Counted from the first letter of the stretch, positions 1 through 8,533 are shown. The stretch: DNA of 64,000 nucleotides from Lysobacterales bacterium (GCA_014238945.1 JABAAB010000047.1:1-64000); one strand, 5' to 3'. Made by a program: numbers and translations. Notes: generated by a model not told the origin, from the letters alone.

Positions 1-3
1 ACC

Positions 4-762
4 ATGTGCGGAAAAGCAGCAGTCTCCCATCTCTCCTGGAAAGACATATACGCCTGGTCAACCAGCCTGACGTCACCGTCAACTCTGCCGGCGGAACCCA
101 AAAATCGTATCAATGTTTCCCCTTCGAGACTACGGCGTGTAAAGGAACCGGACTCGATGGTCTGGGAAACTCTTCCAGTCATTTATGTTGATGGGGACAT
201 AGACCGGCCCACCGAAGCTTCCTGGCCATTTTTACCCAACTGGTCCAGAGGGCAATTACCCCGCAACAAAAATGGCAGGATAATCTCGACCGCCAATGCC
301 AGGTTGCGTCATGAAAATCGCCCTTTCGCACCGACCTATATGGGGGCCTGGGCCAATGATTTTCGCGTGTTGGTGGCCGTTTCATGGTTTTATGAGTTTG
401 ACAGCCGTGTGCGCCCCCAGATTCCCTATGCAGTGTTTCCTTTACATGCGCCATTTTGGTTACTGTGTGGACTGGCCAGTAAATTTACAACCCCAGACGG
501 CAACCAGTCTCTGAGTGTCAGCATCATTACAGTCGAACCCAATGACGTACTACTATCAGTGGGTCACCACCGCTCACCGGCCATCATCGAAAACCCAACT
601 GATGCACGCAACTGGTTGAGAGCACCCAAAGCGGATGCTTTGAATTTACTGCGTCCATTCCCCAATGAGAACATGGGTGTCGAAGAAGCACCCATGGGCA
701 TCAAGATCCCTGGCAATGAGAACCTGTCCTTGCCACAAAAGTTACTTAATATTAGAAAGTAG
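4..762 (+). CDS. SRAP-family (YedK/HMCES-like) DNA-protein crosslink peptidase
   Basis: SRAP proteins form a thiazolidine crosslink between Cys2 and abasic sites in single-stranded DNA. The start is fixed by the protein: it begins MCG, so Cys2 is exposed once Met is removed. Visible family motifs are RINVSPS near residue 35, the STANAR block with Asn98, SWFYEF with Glu131, and HHRSP with His188. These match the family Cys/Asn/Glu/His set, but FYEF and HHRSP differ from the commoner FYEW and HxRMP. At 252 residues it is close to family size. The gene runs alone towards a converging hypothetical gene. No LexA box can be judged, because only three bases precede the start. Confidence 0.85.
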   Translation: MCGKAAVSHLSWKDIYAWSTSLTSPSTLPAEPKNRINVSPSRLRRVKEPDSMVWETLPVIYVDGDIDRPTEASWPFLPNWSRGQLPRNKNGRIISTANARLRHENRPFAPTYMGAWANDFRVLVAVSWFYEFDSRVRPQIPYAVFPLHAPFWLLCGLASKFTTPDGNQSLSVSIITVEPNDVLLSVGHHRSPAIIENPTDARNWLRAPKADALNLLRPFPNENMGVEEAPMGIKIPGNENLSLPQKLLNIRK

Positions 763-798
763 ATTAATTGTGAATAATCAAGAGTTGTTTGGTTGGCA

Positions 799-1398
799 TC
801 ACCAACCCCAGGGCTTGCACTCTGCTTTGCGTAGATTTCTTCTGATTTGGTCCCGTCTGTCAGCACTCTCTTTGTTTTGTGAACCAAGATCGTTGCTGGC
901 AAAACTGACATGTTCATCACTGAATGGCCAACCGGATAGTGTAGCAGATTTCATTCTCAGACCCTGGGCAACGGGCTTTGCCATTCCTGCCGCGGAGTTA
1001 GACCCAGTGTCCTGTGCTGAACCAAATGGTGATCCGGTCGGGGTATAACCTCCACCGTTCTGATGCGTTTCACGGTTGCTGGAAGTCCATGCTGGTGAAG
1101 CAGCTGTTGGTGCTGTGGTTGCACGTTTGGGTGACGCAGGACCATTGTTACCCCCCCAGCCCCAGGGAGTGGATGCATTATTCACAGTGGTTTGGGTTTT
1201 TATATGACCGGTGAGCGGGTATTTCTGTTGCGTGTTGCCTTTTGAACTGGGTAGGATTGCCTGATAAATGGCGGTGCCGATACCTGAGATTGCCCGATAG
1301 AGCCAGAGCAGTATGACTGCTAAGATTATGCTGGCGACCAGTAATGCTGCGTAGAATAGCACTGTGTTTCCATTTTTTAGGCCGCGGTTGACACGCAT
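799..1398 (-). CDS. Hypothetical single-span membrane protein with Ser/Thr/Asn/Gly-rich tail
   Basis: I do not recognise a family. The 199-residue product has a basic N-terminus, one strongly hydrophobic segment at about residues 13-35, and a long low-complexity tail rich in Ser, Thr, Asn, Gly, Pro and Ala. It ends in a basic stretch and the residues KPWGW. An N-in topology with an exported tail is inferred. It lies downstream of the secreted serine protease on the same strand, separated by 345 bases that contain an inverted repeat. It converges on the SRAP gene with a 36-base gap. Existence as a gene is likely from the clean membrane segment; function is unknown. Confidence 0.6.
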   Translation of the reverse strand: MRVNRGLKNGNTVLFYAALLVASIILAVILLWLYRAISGIGTAIYQAILPSSKGNTQQKYPLTGHIKTQTTVNNASTPWGWGGNNGPASPKRATTAPTAASPAWTSSNRETHQNGGGYTPTGSPFGSAQDTGSNSAAGMAKPVAQGLRMKSATLSGWPFSDEHVSFASNDLGSQNKESADRRDQIRRNLRKAECKPWGW

Positions 1399-1743
1399 GT
1401 TTGCGCGACAACCCAGCCAACAATGATCCCAGGATCACGGTCGGGTCACTTCAGTTTTCCGGTGCAGACAACTTTTACCTGTCTGACAGCCTGACGATTG
1501 CTATCCCTGTCTTCCTTGTCACTTTCTGGCAACTGAACACATCATGTTGCCAGAAATATTGCCATTTGTGGCCTTACTGCTTTGCACCGAACGCGCTGCG
1601 CCCGAGCCAAGCCTTAATCTATATTTCCGTGTGCGGTTCGCGATCTAGCAATACTTCTTTGCCGCACGTTATAGACTGTTTCGGGGAGTATATCACAACA
1701 CCAGTAGTTTTGTTCGTGCTTTGTTGATTTTATTGCCCACGGT
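1399..1743. other. Intergenic region between the protease and membrane-protein genes
   Basis: No convincing gene is present. Open frames here have no family resemblance and no ribosome binding site. The one clear structure is a perfect 11-bp inverted repeat at 1523-1556, listed separately. The region is more AT-rich than its neighbours and could carry the promoter of the downstream minus-strand gene, but no strong -35/-10 pair stands out. Confidence 0.5.
1523..1556. repeat. Perfect 11-bp inverted repeat, 12-base loop
   Basis: TTTCTGGCAAC at 1523-1533 is exactly complementary to GTTGCCAGAAA at 1546-1556. It lies between two minus-strand genes, about 125 bases upstream of the membrane-protein start. 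No T-run follows on the minus strand, so it is not a classical intrinsic terminator. It could be an operator, an mRNA hairpin or a remnant of a small repeat family. Confidence 0.7.
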
Positions 1744-2721
1744 CTACCAGGCCGAATCGGCTTCAATGTTGCGACTGAAAATCTCCAGTTCTCGGATTAA
1801 TTGCGCATCAATTGCACGGCCGAAGTTGGTGTTGGAACTGCGATTCCAGACCGACCCATCCGGTGGGCCCAGTGGAAACTCAGCCGATGGAAAATCCGTT
1901 TCGCTCCAGTGGGAGCCATTTCTGATACCCACAAGGAATTGATGTCCTTCAAAGACCGCCAAAATCCCACCCCCGGACGCACCTCCCCTGGAATCACAAT
2001 CATCCAATAATTGTCCTTTCCAGGTTCCACCACCCAGGTCACCATTGACACTTTCAAAGACGTTGCAATCCTTGCTCACGCTGATGACATCCGCTGAAGA
2101 ATCATATGCAACCAGCCTGAGTTCACCACCCGATTGCCTGAATGAATCCATATCTGCAAACACAAAGCTTCTGACCTTCAGCGCCTCATCCTCTTTGAAT
2201 CCTTTCCACACTCTGGGTACATACAAAAAGGCCCAGTCACCCCGGCCGAATTCCGGGCCGCTCACCGGTGTCCGTGGATCGAATCCACCCAACTTCAGTT
2301 TCCCTAGGTCGATCTTTACCCCGTATCTTGCCAATTCATCCAGGGCAAGGAAGTGAAATTTACAGCGCCTGAACCTTCTTTTTCGCTCAAGATCAAAAAG
2401 TACATGCGCAGCACTGGCAAGTACAACACCTTTCAGGTTGGGTGCAAATTCCCGGGTATCTATCACCATTGCCGTACCGCGTATTTTCCCATCACATTCG
2501 ATGGTCCCTGCATTCATTTGCTGGTCAGACAAACTGCCGCCATCGGAGCTTCCCCCCAGCATTTGTTGACGATTGTCTTCTATTCCGTTTGCCGGGTCGC
2601 CATCGCCAAAGATATTGACCGGTGTCACTACCCCCGGTGTGTGTGCTATGGAAAAACCACAACACAGCATTCCCATCACAATTAACAATCCTGAATTTGG
2701 CAACGGGTATTTTCCAGACAC
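1744..2721 (-). CDS. Secreted trypsin-like (S1 family) serine protease
   Basis: The 325-residue protein starts with a hydrophobic signal-like segment (about residues 10-26), so export to the periplasm or outside is likely. The S1 triad is visible in order: His106 in the ASAAH block, Asp162 in RGDWAFLYV, and Ser249 in GGASGGG. An N-terminal stretch rich in Asp, Gly and Ser (about 38-70) may be a propeptide or linker. Cysteines near 76, 120, 219 and 242 could form disulphides. The enzyme should hydrolyse peptide bonds; its substrate is unknown. It diverges from the deaminase gene at 2873 and is followed on its own strand by a membrane protein of unknown function. Confidence 0.82.
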   Translation of the reverse strand: MSGKYPLPNSGLLIVMGMLCCGFSIAHTPGVVTPVNIFGDGDPANGIEDNRQQMLGGSSDGGSLSDQQMNAGTIECDGKIRGTAMVIDTREFAPNLKGVVLASAAHVLFDLERKRRFRRCKFHFLALDELARYGVKIDLGKLKLGGFDPRTPVSGPEFGRGDWAFLYVPRVWKGFKEDEALKVRSFVFADMDSFRQSGGELRLVAYDSSADVISVSKDCNVFESVNGDLGGGTWKGQLLDDCDSRGGASGGGILAVFEGHQFLVGIRNGSHWSETDFPSAEFPLGPPDGSVWNRSSNTNFGRAIDAQLIRELEIFSRNIEADSAW

Positions 2722-2872
2722 TTCTCTACTTCCAGCAGGCAGGTTTAAATTGTGAAAACGGCATCAATGTAGTATTGACGGAAACCCTTGTCAAAACCTG
2801 TATTATGAACACACTCAGCTTTGAACCGGCGATTTACAGGTGTACCGAATTCGACTTCATGGAGAATTTAAA

Positions 2873-3880
2873 TTGACAGATGATCTCAAACAATTAATCC
2901 GGCGGCTTCCAAAGGCAGAGCTGCACATTCACATAGAGGGTAGCCTCGAACCCGCCATGATGTTTGAACTGGCTGGGCGCAATGGTATTGAATTGCCATA
3001 TCCCGATGTAGAATCCATCGCTCAGGCCTACAATTTTAACTGCTTGCAGGATTTTCTTGACCTGTATTACCAGGGAATGTCGGTGTTGCAGACCCGGCAG
3101 GATTTTTATGACCTGACCTGGGCCTACCTGCGACGTTGTAAGCAACAGAATGTCATGCATTGCGAAATATTTTTTGACCCACAGGGCCATACCGAAAGAG
3201 GCATCCCGTTCGAGACGGTAATAAACGGTATTGGTACAGCCCTGGAGGATGCGACAACTGAACTGGGCATCAGCAGCAGGATCATCATGTGTTTTCTGCG
3301 TCACCTTGATGAGAAAAGCGCATTTGATACGCTTGAGGCGAGCAAACCCCACCTGGACCGGATCACAGGTGTGGGCCTGGATTCCTCAGAACTTGGTTTT
3401 CCGCCTTCCCTGTTCCAAAGAGTGTTTGACGATGCCGCTGCTTTAGGTCTCAAACGGGTAGCTCACGCCGGCGAAGAAGGACCGCCTGACTATGTTTATC
3501 AGGCACTGGATCTGCTGGGCGTTGATCGCATCGACCATGGCAACCGGTCCCTTGAGGATACCGAGCTGATTGAACGCCTGGTTCAGGAGCGCATGCCATT
3601 GACGGTTTGCCCGCAATCAAACCTGCGTCTTGCGGTTGTTGACAGCATGTCCGATCACCCCATTCGTACCATGTTGGCAAAAGGTCTCAATGTCTGCATT
3701 AATTCTGACGACCCGGCATATTTTGGTGGCTATGTAAACGAGAACTTTGATGCCCTGGTTGATGCCACTGGGCTGACCGGGGACGAAATAGTACAACTGG
3801 TTGTGAACGGATTTGAATCATCTTTTCTGGACGGACCAGACAAACGGAAATATCTGGATCAAATCAATGAACTGCGTTAA
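2873..3880 (+). CDS. Adenine/adenosine deaminase
   Basis: This 335-residue amidohydrolase converts adenine to hypoxanthine, or adenosine to inosine, releasing ammonia. Zinc-site motifs are clear: HIHIEGS near the N-terminus, AHAGEEGP, DHG and NSDDPAYFGGY. The sequence resembles the proteobacterial Aah1-like adenine deaminase group more than E. coli Add, so adenine is the more likely substrate (inference). I chose the TTG at 2873 because GGAG at 2861-2864 sits 8 bases before it and the protein then begins MTDDLKQLIRRLPKAELH, as in relatives; an in-frame GTG at 2840 lacks that support. It feeds hypoxanthine towards xanthine and the XdhAB pathway at 36-40 kb. Confidence 0.88.
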   Translation: MTDDLKQLIRRLPKAELHIHIEGSLEPAMMFELAGRNGIELPYPDVESIAQAYNFNCLQDFLDLYYQGMSVLQTRQDFYDLTWAYLRRCKQQNVMHCEIFFDPQGHTERGIPFETVINGIGTALEDATTELGISSRIIMCFLRHLDEKSAFDTLEASKPHLDRITGVGLDSSELGFPPSLFQRVFDDAAALGLKRVAHAGEEGPPDYVYQALDLLGVDRIDHGNRSLEDTELIERLVQERMPLTVCPQSNLRLAVVDSMSDHPIRTMLAKGLNVCINSDDPAYFGGYVNENFDALVDATGLTGDEIVQLVVNGFESSFLDGPDKRKYLDQINELR

Positions 3881-3903
3881 TTCCCCAAGGAGAAACAACA
3901 TCA

Positions 3904-4416
3904 ATGACGGATTCTGATTACTCCCGCCAGCGATTTTCCATGGCAGACGTGGCCGCCAAACCGGTGACTCGCCGTGTGGCATTGGCCGCAGGCCGCATCA
4001 CCGTGGGCCAGCGGGCATTTGAAATGCTAAGAGACGGGACCTTGCCGAAAGGCGACGCACTGGCGATGGCTGAAATTGCCGGGATTCAGGCTGCCAAGCG
4101 AACACCCTCACTGATACCACTGTGCCATCCCATCTCCCTGAATCGTGTTGCCATTCATTCCACATTGAGACGACAGGGACATGCGGTTGAGGTCTTTGCC
4201 CTGGCTGAAATTAACGAACGGACCGGGGTTGAAATGGAAGCATTGTGCGGTCTCAATATTGCCTTGCTAACCATCTGGGACCTGGTCAAACCGATCAATG
4301 CGGCACTGGAGATCAGCGATGTCAGGTTATTGTACAAATCCGGTGGGAAAAGCGGTGACTGGGTTCATCCCGAGGGTCTGAGTCAGTCAGCGCAAGCAGT
4401 GTTGGATGGTCACTGA
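3904..4416 (+). CDS. moaC: Cyclic pyranopterin monophosphate synthase MoaC
   Basis: MoaC converts 3',8-cyclo-7,8-dihydro-GTP, the MoaA product, to cyclic pyranopterin monophosphate in molybdenum cofactor synthesis. The 170-residue protein has family length and the conserved LCHPI block, the NERTGVEMEAL block and the KSGGKSG end. The ATG at 3904 follows an AAGGAGAAACA ribosome site. The gene starts 23 bases after the deaminase and overlaps the next gene, moeB, by 11 bases, so translational coupling is likely. The partner moaA lies on the opposite strand of the same locus. Confidence 0.95.
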   Translation: MTDSDYSRQRFSMADVAAKPVTRRVALAAGRITVGQRAFEMLRDGTLPKGDALAMAEIAGIQAAKRTPSLIPLCHPISLNRVAIHSTLRRQGHAVEVFALAEINERTGVEMEALCGLNIALLTIWDLVKPINAALEISDVRLLYKSGGKSGDWVHPEGLSQSAQAVLDGH

Positions 4417-5149
4417 GGTCCTGGGCAAGCGATACGCTTCACATATCCCTCTGGATGGAGTTGGGGAAGCAGGACAGCGTCGTATTCGGGATGCCCGTGT
4501 CCTGGTTGCAGGCGTTGGAGGGCTTGGTTGTGCAGCCGCCCAGTACCTGGTCTCCAGTGGCATCGGGAAGTTGACCCTTTGCGACTTTGATACCGTTGCT
4601 GAAAGCAACCTGGGACGACAAATTCTTTATCGCGTCAGGGACCTGGGCAGGCTGAAAGTCGATGCCGCTGTTGAGGCACTGCAGGAATTGAATCCTGATA
4701 CAGAACTGCAATCGATTCCCAGGCGTCTGGACGACAGAAAAATGCAGCTCCTGTTTCCGGATTACGATCTGATCATCGATGCCAGTGACAACTACGGTAC
4801 CCGACTTGCGGTTAATCGAAACTGCCTGGTACTTGGACTACCCTGGGTTATGGGTTCATGTATTCGCATGGAGGCCCAGATCATGTTGCTGAAAGCGAAC
4901 CAACCTGAACAAGCCTGCTACCGTTGCGTTTATGGGGAAGCACCAGAAACCCTGGAAGATTGTCCAGGGGCGGGCATTTTCGCCCCAGTGGCTGGTATCG
5001 CAGGAACATCAGCAGCACACTTTGCATTGGCCAGCCTCGCTGGCATTTCCGTTCCTCATGGACTGCACCTGCTGGATGCTTCCAACTGGGACTGGCGTAC
5101 ATTAAAAATCAGCCGGAATCCCGACTGTGAAGCATGTCAACCAAGCTAG
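4406..5149 (+). CDS. moeB: Molybdopterin-synthase adenylyltransferase MoeB (ThiF/HesA family)
   Basis: MoeB adenylates the C-terminal glycine of MoaD so that sulphur can be loaded. The 247-residue protein shows the nucleotide-binding GVGGLG loop (about residues 31-36), the DFDTVAESNLGRQ block, and two zinc cysteine pairs, CYRC and CEAC. There is no C-terminal rhodanese domain. Its ATG lies inside the end of moaC. A ThiF role in thiamine synthesis cannot be excluded from sequence alone, but the moa neighbours favour MoeB. It converges on the sufU-like gene with an 18-base gap. Confidence 0.88.
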   Translation: MVTEVLGKRYASHIPLDGVGEAGQRRIRDARVLVAGVGGLGCAAAQYLVSSGIGKLTLCDFDTVAESNLGRQILYRVRDLGRLKVDAAVEALQELNPDTELQSIPRRLDDRKMQLLFPDYDLIIDASDNYGTRLAVNRNCLVLGLPWVMGSCIRMEAQIMLLKANQPEQACYRCVYGEAPETLEDCPGAGIFAPVAGIAGTSAAHFALASLAGISVPHGLHLLDASNWDWRTLKISRNPDCEACQPS

Positions 5150-5167
5150 CACTCCCGGTTACTGACC

Positions 5168-5623
5168 TCACTCGGTAGTGACTGACTCCGTATTGCCCTT
5201 GAGTGCGTGTTTCAGTACATGCCATGGCAACGTGGCGCACTTGACCCGCGACGGATAACGCCGCGCAAATGCAAGTGCGGCCAGTTCTCCCAATTCCTCG
5301 TCCTGTTCCGGTAAGAGGCCGGTGGTAATAGCAACCCGAATACAGTCAAATAATTCCTCCGCCTGCTCCAAACTGAGGCCATGTAAATGGGACGCCAGCA
5401 ATGACCCCGACGCAATCGAAATAGCGCAGCCCACACTTTCAACAGCAGCTTGATTGATAAAACCATCAGCATCAACGGAGAACTGCAACTTGATTCGATC
5501 GCCACAAAAAGGGTTCTCACCATGGCCCTCATGCGTCGGTGTGTCCAGGCTGCCGTGATGGCGGGGGAATTGGCTGTGCTCGATTATGATTTCGCTGAAT
5601 CGCTGCATCCGGTCATCGATCAT
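5168..5623 (-). CDS. SufU/IscU-like iron-sulphur or sulphur-transfer scaffold
   Basis: The 151-residue protein has the three conserved cysteines of the IscU/SufU fold: Cys40 in NPFCGD (with Asp42), Cys66 in VGCAIS and Cys129 in VKCATL. The insert between the second and third cysteines is the SufU type. SufU proteins accept sulphur from SufS or act in Fe-S assembly. I start it at ATG 5623, which overlaps the moaE stop by 11 bases; a longer upstream frame would run inside moaE. It is the last gene of permease-moaA-moaD-moaE and no other suf gene is in the window. Service to MoaA's clusters or to sulphur delivery for MoaD is inference. Confidence 0.85.
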   Translation of the reverse strand: MIDDRMQRFSEIIIEHSQFPRHHGSLDTPTHEGHGENPFCGDRIKLQFSVDADGFINQAAVESVGCAISIASGSLLASHLHGLSLEQAEELFDCIRVAITTGLLPEQDEELGELAALAFARRYPSRVKCATLPWHVLKHALKGNTESVTTE

Positions 5624-6086
5624 GGTCGCTTTCCCGATGCGCCTCGCCCTGTACATGTGCAGCGGAGGCACAGTGCTGGCAATTGACCCATTCACTGGTT
5701 CCCGAAACGTAGTGCTCCTTTTTCCAGATGGGTAATCGGGATTTGGTCTGATCGATGATATACCGGCAGGCATCAAAGGCTGCTGCACGATGGGGTGAAG
5801 ACACACAGACAATCACGGCTATATCACCCACTTCGAGCAGGCCCTCACGATGTATGCATACTGCATTAGGGACCAGAAACCGGGTGCGCGCTTCATCAAG
5901 AATCCTGGCACCTTCTTTTTCAGCCAATGGCTTGTACACTTCGTATTCCAATCGCTGTACGGCGCGGCCATCATTGTGGTCCCTGACCCATCCTTCAAAG
6001 ACCACCAAGGCACCGCTACTGTCATCTGCCACAGTCATCCTTGCTGCCATCAAATCAATCGCAGAATCGCTGACCTCGAATCTCAT
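5613..6086 (-). CDS. moaE: Molybdopterin synthase catalytic subunit MoaE
   Basis: MoaE with MoaD inserts the dithiolene sulphurs into cyclic pyranopterin monophosphate. The 157-residue protein carries the family blocks FEGWVR, LEYEVY, the HREG turn, SSPHR and the lysine-bearing PIWKKE. Its start overlaps the moaD stop in an ATGA arrangement, which fits the 1:1 complex. The C-terminal 20 residues are poorly conserved, rich in His and Ser, and overlap the start of the sufU-like gene. Confidence 0.95.
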   Translation of the reverse strand: MRFEVSDSAIDLMAARMTVADDSSGALVVFEGWVRDHNDGRAVQRLEYEVYKPLAEKEGARILDEARTRFLVPNAVCIHREGLLEVGDIAVIVCVSSPHRAAAFDACRYIIDQTKSRLPIWKKEHYVSGTSEWVNCQHCASAAHVQGEAHRESDHDR

Positions 6087-6322
6087 CCGCCCGCCACCGG
6101 TGGAAAAAACAACACTTCGTCATGATCTTCCAGCACTTGATCCCAACCGGACATTTCATCATTTACCGCCACCAGTGCTGCTGCCTCGGCCCTCAGATTC
6201 GCATGTTTCCCAGTCAGCAGGCTGAACAGTTCGGAAGTCGTACCACCCGACCACTCAACGCATTCTGATGCGCAGCCTGTTTGCTCCCGAAACAGTGCAA
6301 AGTAGCGTACTTTATGTTTCAT
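6083..6322 (-). CDS. moaD: Molybdopterin synthase sulphur carrier MoaD
   Basis: MoaD is a small ubiquitin-like protein whose C-terminal Gly-Gly is adenylated by MoeB and converted to a thiocarboxylate. The 79-residue product ends in PPVAGG as required. It begins 18 bases after moaA and overlaps moaE by 4 bases. Confidence 0.95.
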   Translation of the reverse strand: MKHKVRYFALFREQTGCASECVEWSGGTTSELFSLLTGKHANLRAEAAALVAVNDEMSGWDQVLEDHDEVLFFPPVAGG

Positions 6323-6340
6323 TCAGCACTCTGATCCAAC

Positions 6341-7369
6341 TCATCCGCCCATCCGGAACATCTCGACATGCGGCAAATTACCAGGCAGACGGTTTCGAAG
6401 TTCACTGTAGCGATCAGCGCGTTTCGACCACAATCCACAGATAATCTCCGTAAGCTCTTCCACAGATATTCCATCGCGTATTTTATCGCGTAATCCGGTT
6501 CCATGTGCGGAAAACAGACAGCTGTAGAATTCCCCATCAGCGGTGATTCGTGCCCGTGAACAATCTCCGCAAAATGGTTCCGAAATTGAGTTGATAAATC
6601 CGATCTCACCAGCGCCATCCGTAAACTCATACCGGCGTGCCGTCTCTGCTGCTACCTGAGTTTTCACCGGCCGCAATGCCCATCGGTCATGTATCAGCTT
6701 CAGTAACTCCGATCCTGGTACCACCAGCGCTTTATTCCAATGATTGACATTTCCCACATCCATGAATTCGATCAGTCTAATGGTGTGGCCACTGTGTCTG
6801 AAATGGTCAACGAGATGCATGACGGTATGATCGTTGATGTTTCGTTGTACCACTGTGTTTATTTTCAGGTTCGTAAAGCCGGCACGCTCCGCCGCCTCGA
6901 TACCCAGCAACACTTCCTTGACTGACCCCCTGCCCCCCGCCATCAGACGGAAGACTGAATCGTCAAGACTGTCCAGGCTTACGGTAACCCTGCCAAGTCC
7001 AGCTGCTTTCAAGGCATTGGCATGACGTGGCATGAGAACCGCATTGGTTGTCAGTGCCAAATCGGTTAATCCTTCAATGGTTGCAATACGGGTAACCAGT
7101 TCTGTGAAACCCGGCCGCAACAGAGGTTCACCCCCCGTCAATCGAACTTTGTTAACACCAAGCTTGACAAATACACGCACCAAAAACTCCAATTCACCAT
7201 CACTTAACAAATGTTGCGGTGGCAGGAACATACCTCGTCCGTGCATCGACTCTTCTGGCATACAGTAAGTGCATCTCAGATTGCAGCGATCAAGCACGGA
7301 AATCCTCAGGTCCTTCAAAGGCCGGGATAATGAATCTGTTAGTGGTGTCACAAAAATTTTTCCATACAA
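6341..7369 (-). CDS. moaA: GTP 3',8-cyclase MoaA
   Basis: MoaA is a radical SAM enzyme that starts molybdenum cofactor synthesis from GTP. Near residues 28-36 is the CxxxCxxC motif (CNLRCTYC) that binds the SAM cluster. A second C-terminal cluster motif is seen in FCGDCSRA followed by FYSCLF. The C-terminus ends in GG, as active MoaA requires. The length of 342 residues is normal. It lies between the TSUP permease (63-base gap) and moaD. No room exists for a Moco riboswitch directly upstream. Confidence 0.96.
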   Translation of the reverse strand: MYGKIFVTPLTDSLSRPLKDLRISVLDRCNLRCTYCMPEESMHGRGMFLPPQHLLSDGELEFLVRVFVKLGVNKVRLTGGEPLLRPGFTELVTRIATIEGLTDLALTTNAVLMPRHANALKAAGLGRVTVSLDSLDDSVFRLMAGGRGSVKEVLLGIEAAERAGFTNLKINTVVQRNINDHTVMHLVDHFRHSGHTIRLIEFMDVGNVNHWNKALVVPGSELLKLIHDRWALRPVKTQVAAETARRYEFTDGAGEIGFINSISEPFCGDCSRARITADGEFYSCLFSAHGTGLRDKIRDGISVEELTEIICGLWSKRADRYSELRNRLPGNLPHVEMFRMGG

Positions 7370-7432
7370 AAAGGAGTACTGATTTTAACCCAATAAGCCC
7401 AAAACACCTGTATTTTAGTTAAGTATCCGGAT

Positions 7433-8206
7433 TCAACTTAAAGTCATCTCAAGCCATCGCCAGGTCAACCTCAGCGCAACATACAGTATCAGTACCGCCG
7501 TCAGCCGCTTGATCCAGGTTTCCGGCAACCGATAGGCTCCCAAGTGACTCCCTATCTGCCCACCAATGACGACGAAAACAAACAATGGCCATGCTTCCAC
7601 CCACCCATCATAGGCCGAATAATTTCCGGACTTCATCAATTGTCCCAGCAAACCAGCCATTGAATTTACAAGGATAAATCCACTGGTAATACCGGCAACT
7701 GAGCGCGCCGGGGCAAGTTTCATCAAGTAAATCACCGGTGCAAGGAAAATCCCACCGCCAATTCCGGTAATGCCTGCAAGCAAACCGATTACCCCCCCAA
7801 TTGGAGCAGCTGTCAACCAATAACGCAGGGTACTGATGTTATGCATGGTCGCAGGTACCCGAGGTTCTGCCAACATTTGTGTGGCCGCTACCAACAAACT
7901 GAAACCAAGCAAACCAATAAACAGTTGCTCGTCCACATGAAGCAAACCGCCCAGCAGGGCGAGCGGAACGGATAAAATGATAAAAGGCAGCAATCCGGCG
8001 ATCGAAAGATGGCCTGCCCTGGCGTGGTGATAAACACCACCGGTAACAACCAGGACATTGCAACTCAGGGCAATGGCGGGTACCAGGCGAAAATCCATTC
8101 CGGACAAAATGAGAACTGCATTGTAGGTGGATCCGCCACCAAATCCCACAGACGAATACGCCACGGCCACCAGGAAAAACAATCCAATCAGGATCAGCAG
8201 TGACAT
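7433..8206 (-). CDS. TSUP (TauE/SafE) family anion permease
   Basis: The 257-residue protein is almost entirely hydrophobic with about eight predicted spans. It has the paired glycine-rich signatures of the TauE/SafE family, GFGGGS near the start and GIGGGIF in the second half. Members move sulphite, sulphoacetate or other small anions across the inner membrane. A strong AGGAGG site lies 5 bases before the ATG at 8206. It is the first gene of the operon leading into moaA, which hints at a sulphur- or molybdenum-linked substrate; this is inference. Confidence 0.85.
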   Translation of the reverse strand: MSLLILIGLFFLVAVAYSSVGFGGGSTYNAVLILSGMDFRLVPAIALSCNVLVVTGGVYHHARAGHLSIAGLLPFIILSVPLALLGGLLHVDEQLFIGLLGFSLLVAATQMLAEPRVPATMHNISTLRYWLTAAPIGGVIGLLAGITGIGGGIFLAPVIYLMKLAPARSVAGITSGFILVNSMAGLLGQLMKSGNYSAYDGWVEAWPLFVFVVIGGQIGSHLGAYRLPETWIKRLTAVLILYVALRLTWRWLEMTLS

Positions 8207-8533
8207 ATCGCCTCCTCATTTCCAATAGTGACAGTTTCCATATCTCATCGCAGAATTACACACAACTTCAGCGTTTTAGCACACCGGCCCCATTTATCAA
8301 GGTTTTTCTTGAGCACAAGCTCATATCATCGTGTCCGTGAAGTTGGTTCTGCGACACCGGAAGTCCCAGGTATCGAAATTCAGTCACCAGAGAATAGTTA
8401 ACCCCATTTGGGAAGGATGTGAAATTGGTCATAGATCTGTTGATGCGCCCGTATTCTGTTTGCGTTCAGACCGGCCGATCGGTGAAATAACTTTGCTTTG
8501 AAGATTCACGAATTCTTGTGATATGCTTTTTTT
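8207..8533. other. Divergent intergenic region, TSUP permease / DUF1249 gene
   Basis: No gene is visible. The region must hold the promoter of the permease-moa operon (minus) and that of the DUF1249 gene (plus). For the latter, TTGAAG at 8498-8503 and TATGCT at 8522-8527 are an 18-base-spaced pair. A short ACCG/CGGT inverted repeat lies near 8470-8483. I see no known riboswitch. Confidence 0.4.
8498..8527 (+). promoter_or_regulatory. Candidate sigma-70 promoter close to the DUF1249 start
   Basis: The -35 is TTGAAG and the -10 is TATGCT, with an 18-base spacer. The start codon at 8534 is only 6 bases past the -10 and no Shine-Dalgarno sequence is seen, so the transcript could be leaderless. 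The -10 is a weak match. Confidence 0.35.

Noticed and set aside
1401..1727. Plus-strand open frame in the gap before the protease gene
   Set aside because: No ribosome site, no family resemblance, irregular composition, and it runs over the inverted repeat.
7370..7432. Possible Moco riboswitch upstream of moaA
   Set aside because: Only 63 bases separate moaA from the permease gene, too short for the Moco RNA motif, and no matching structure is visible.
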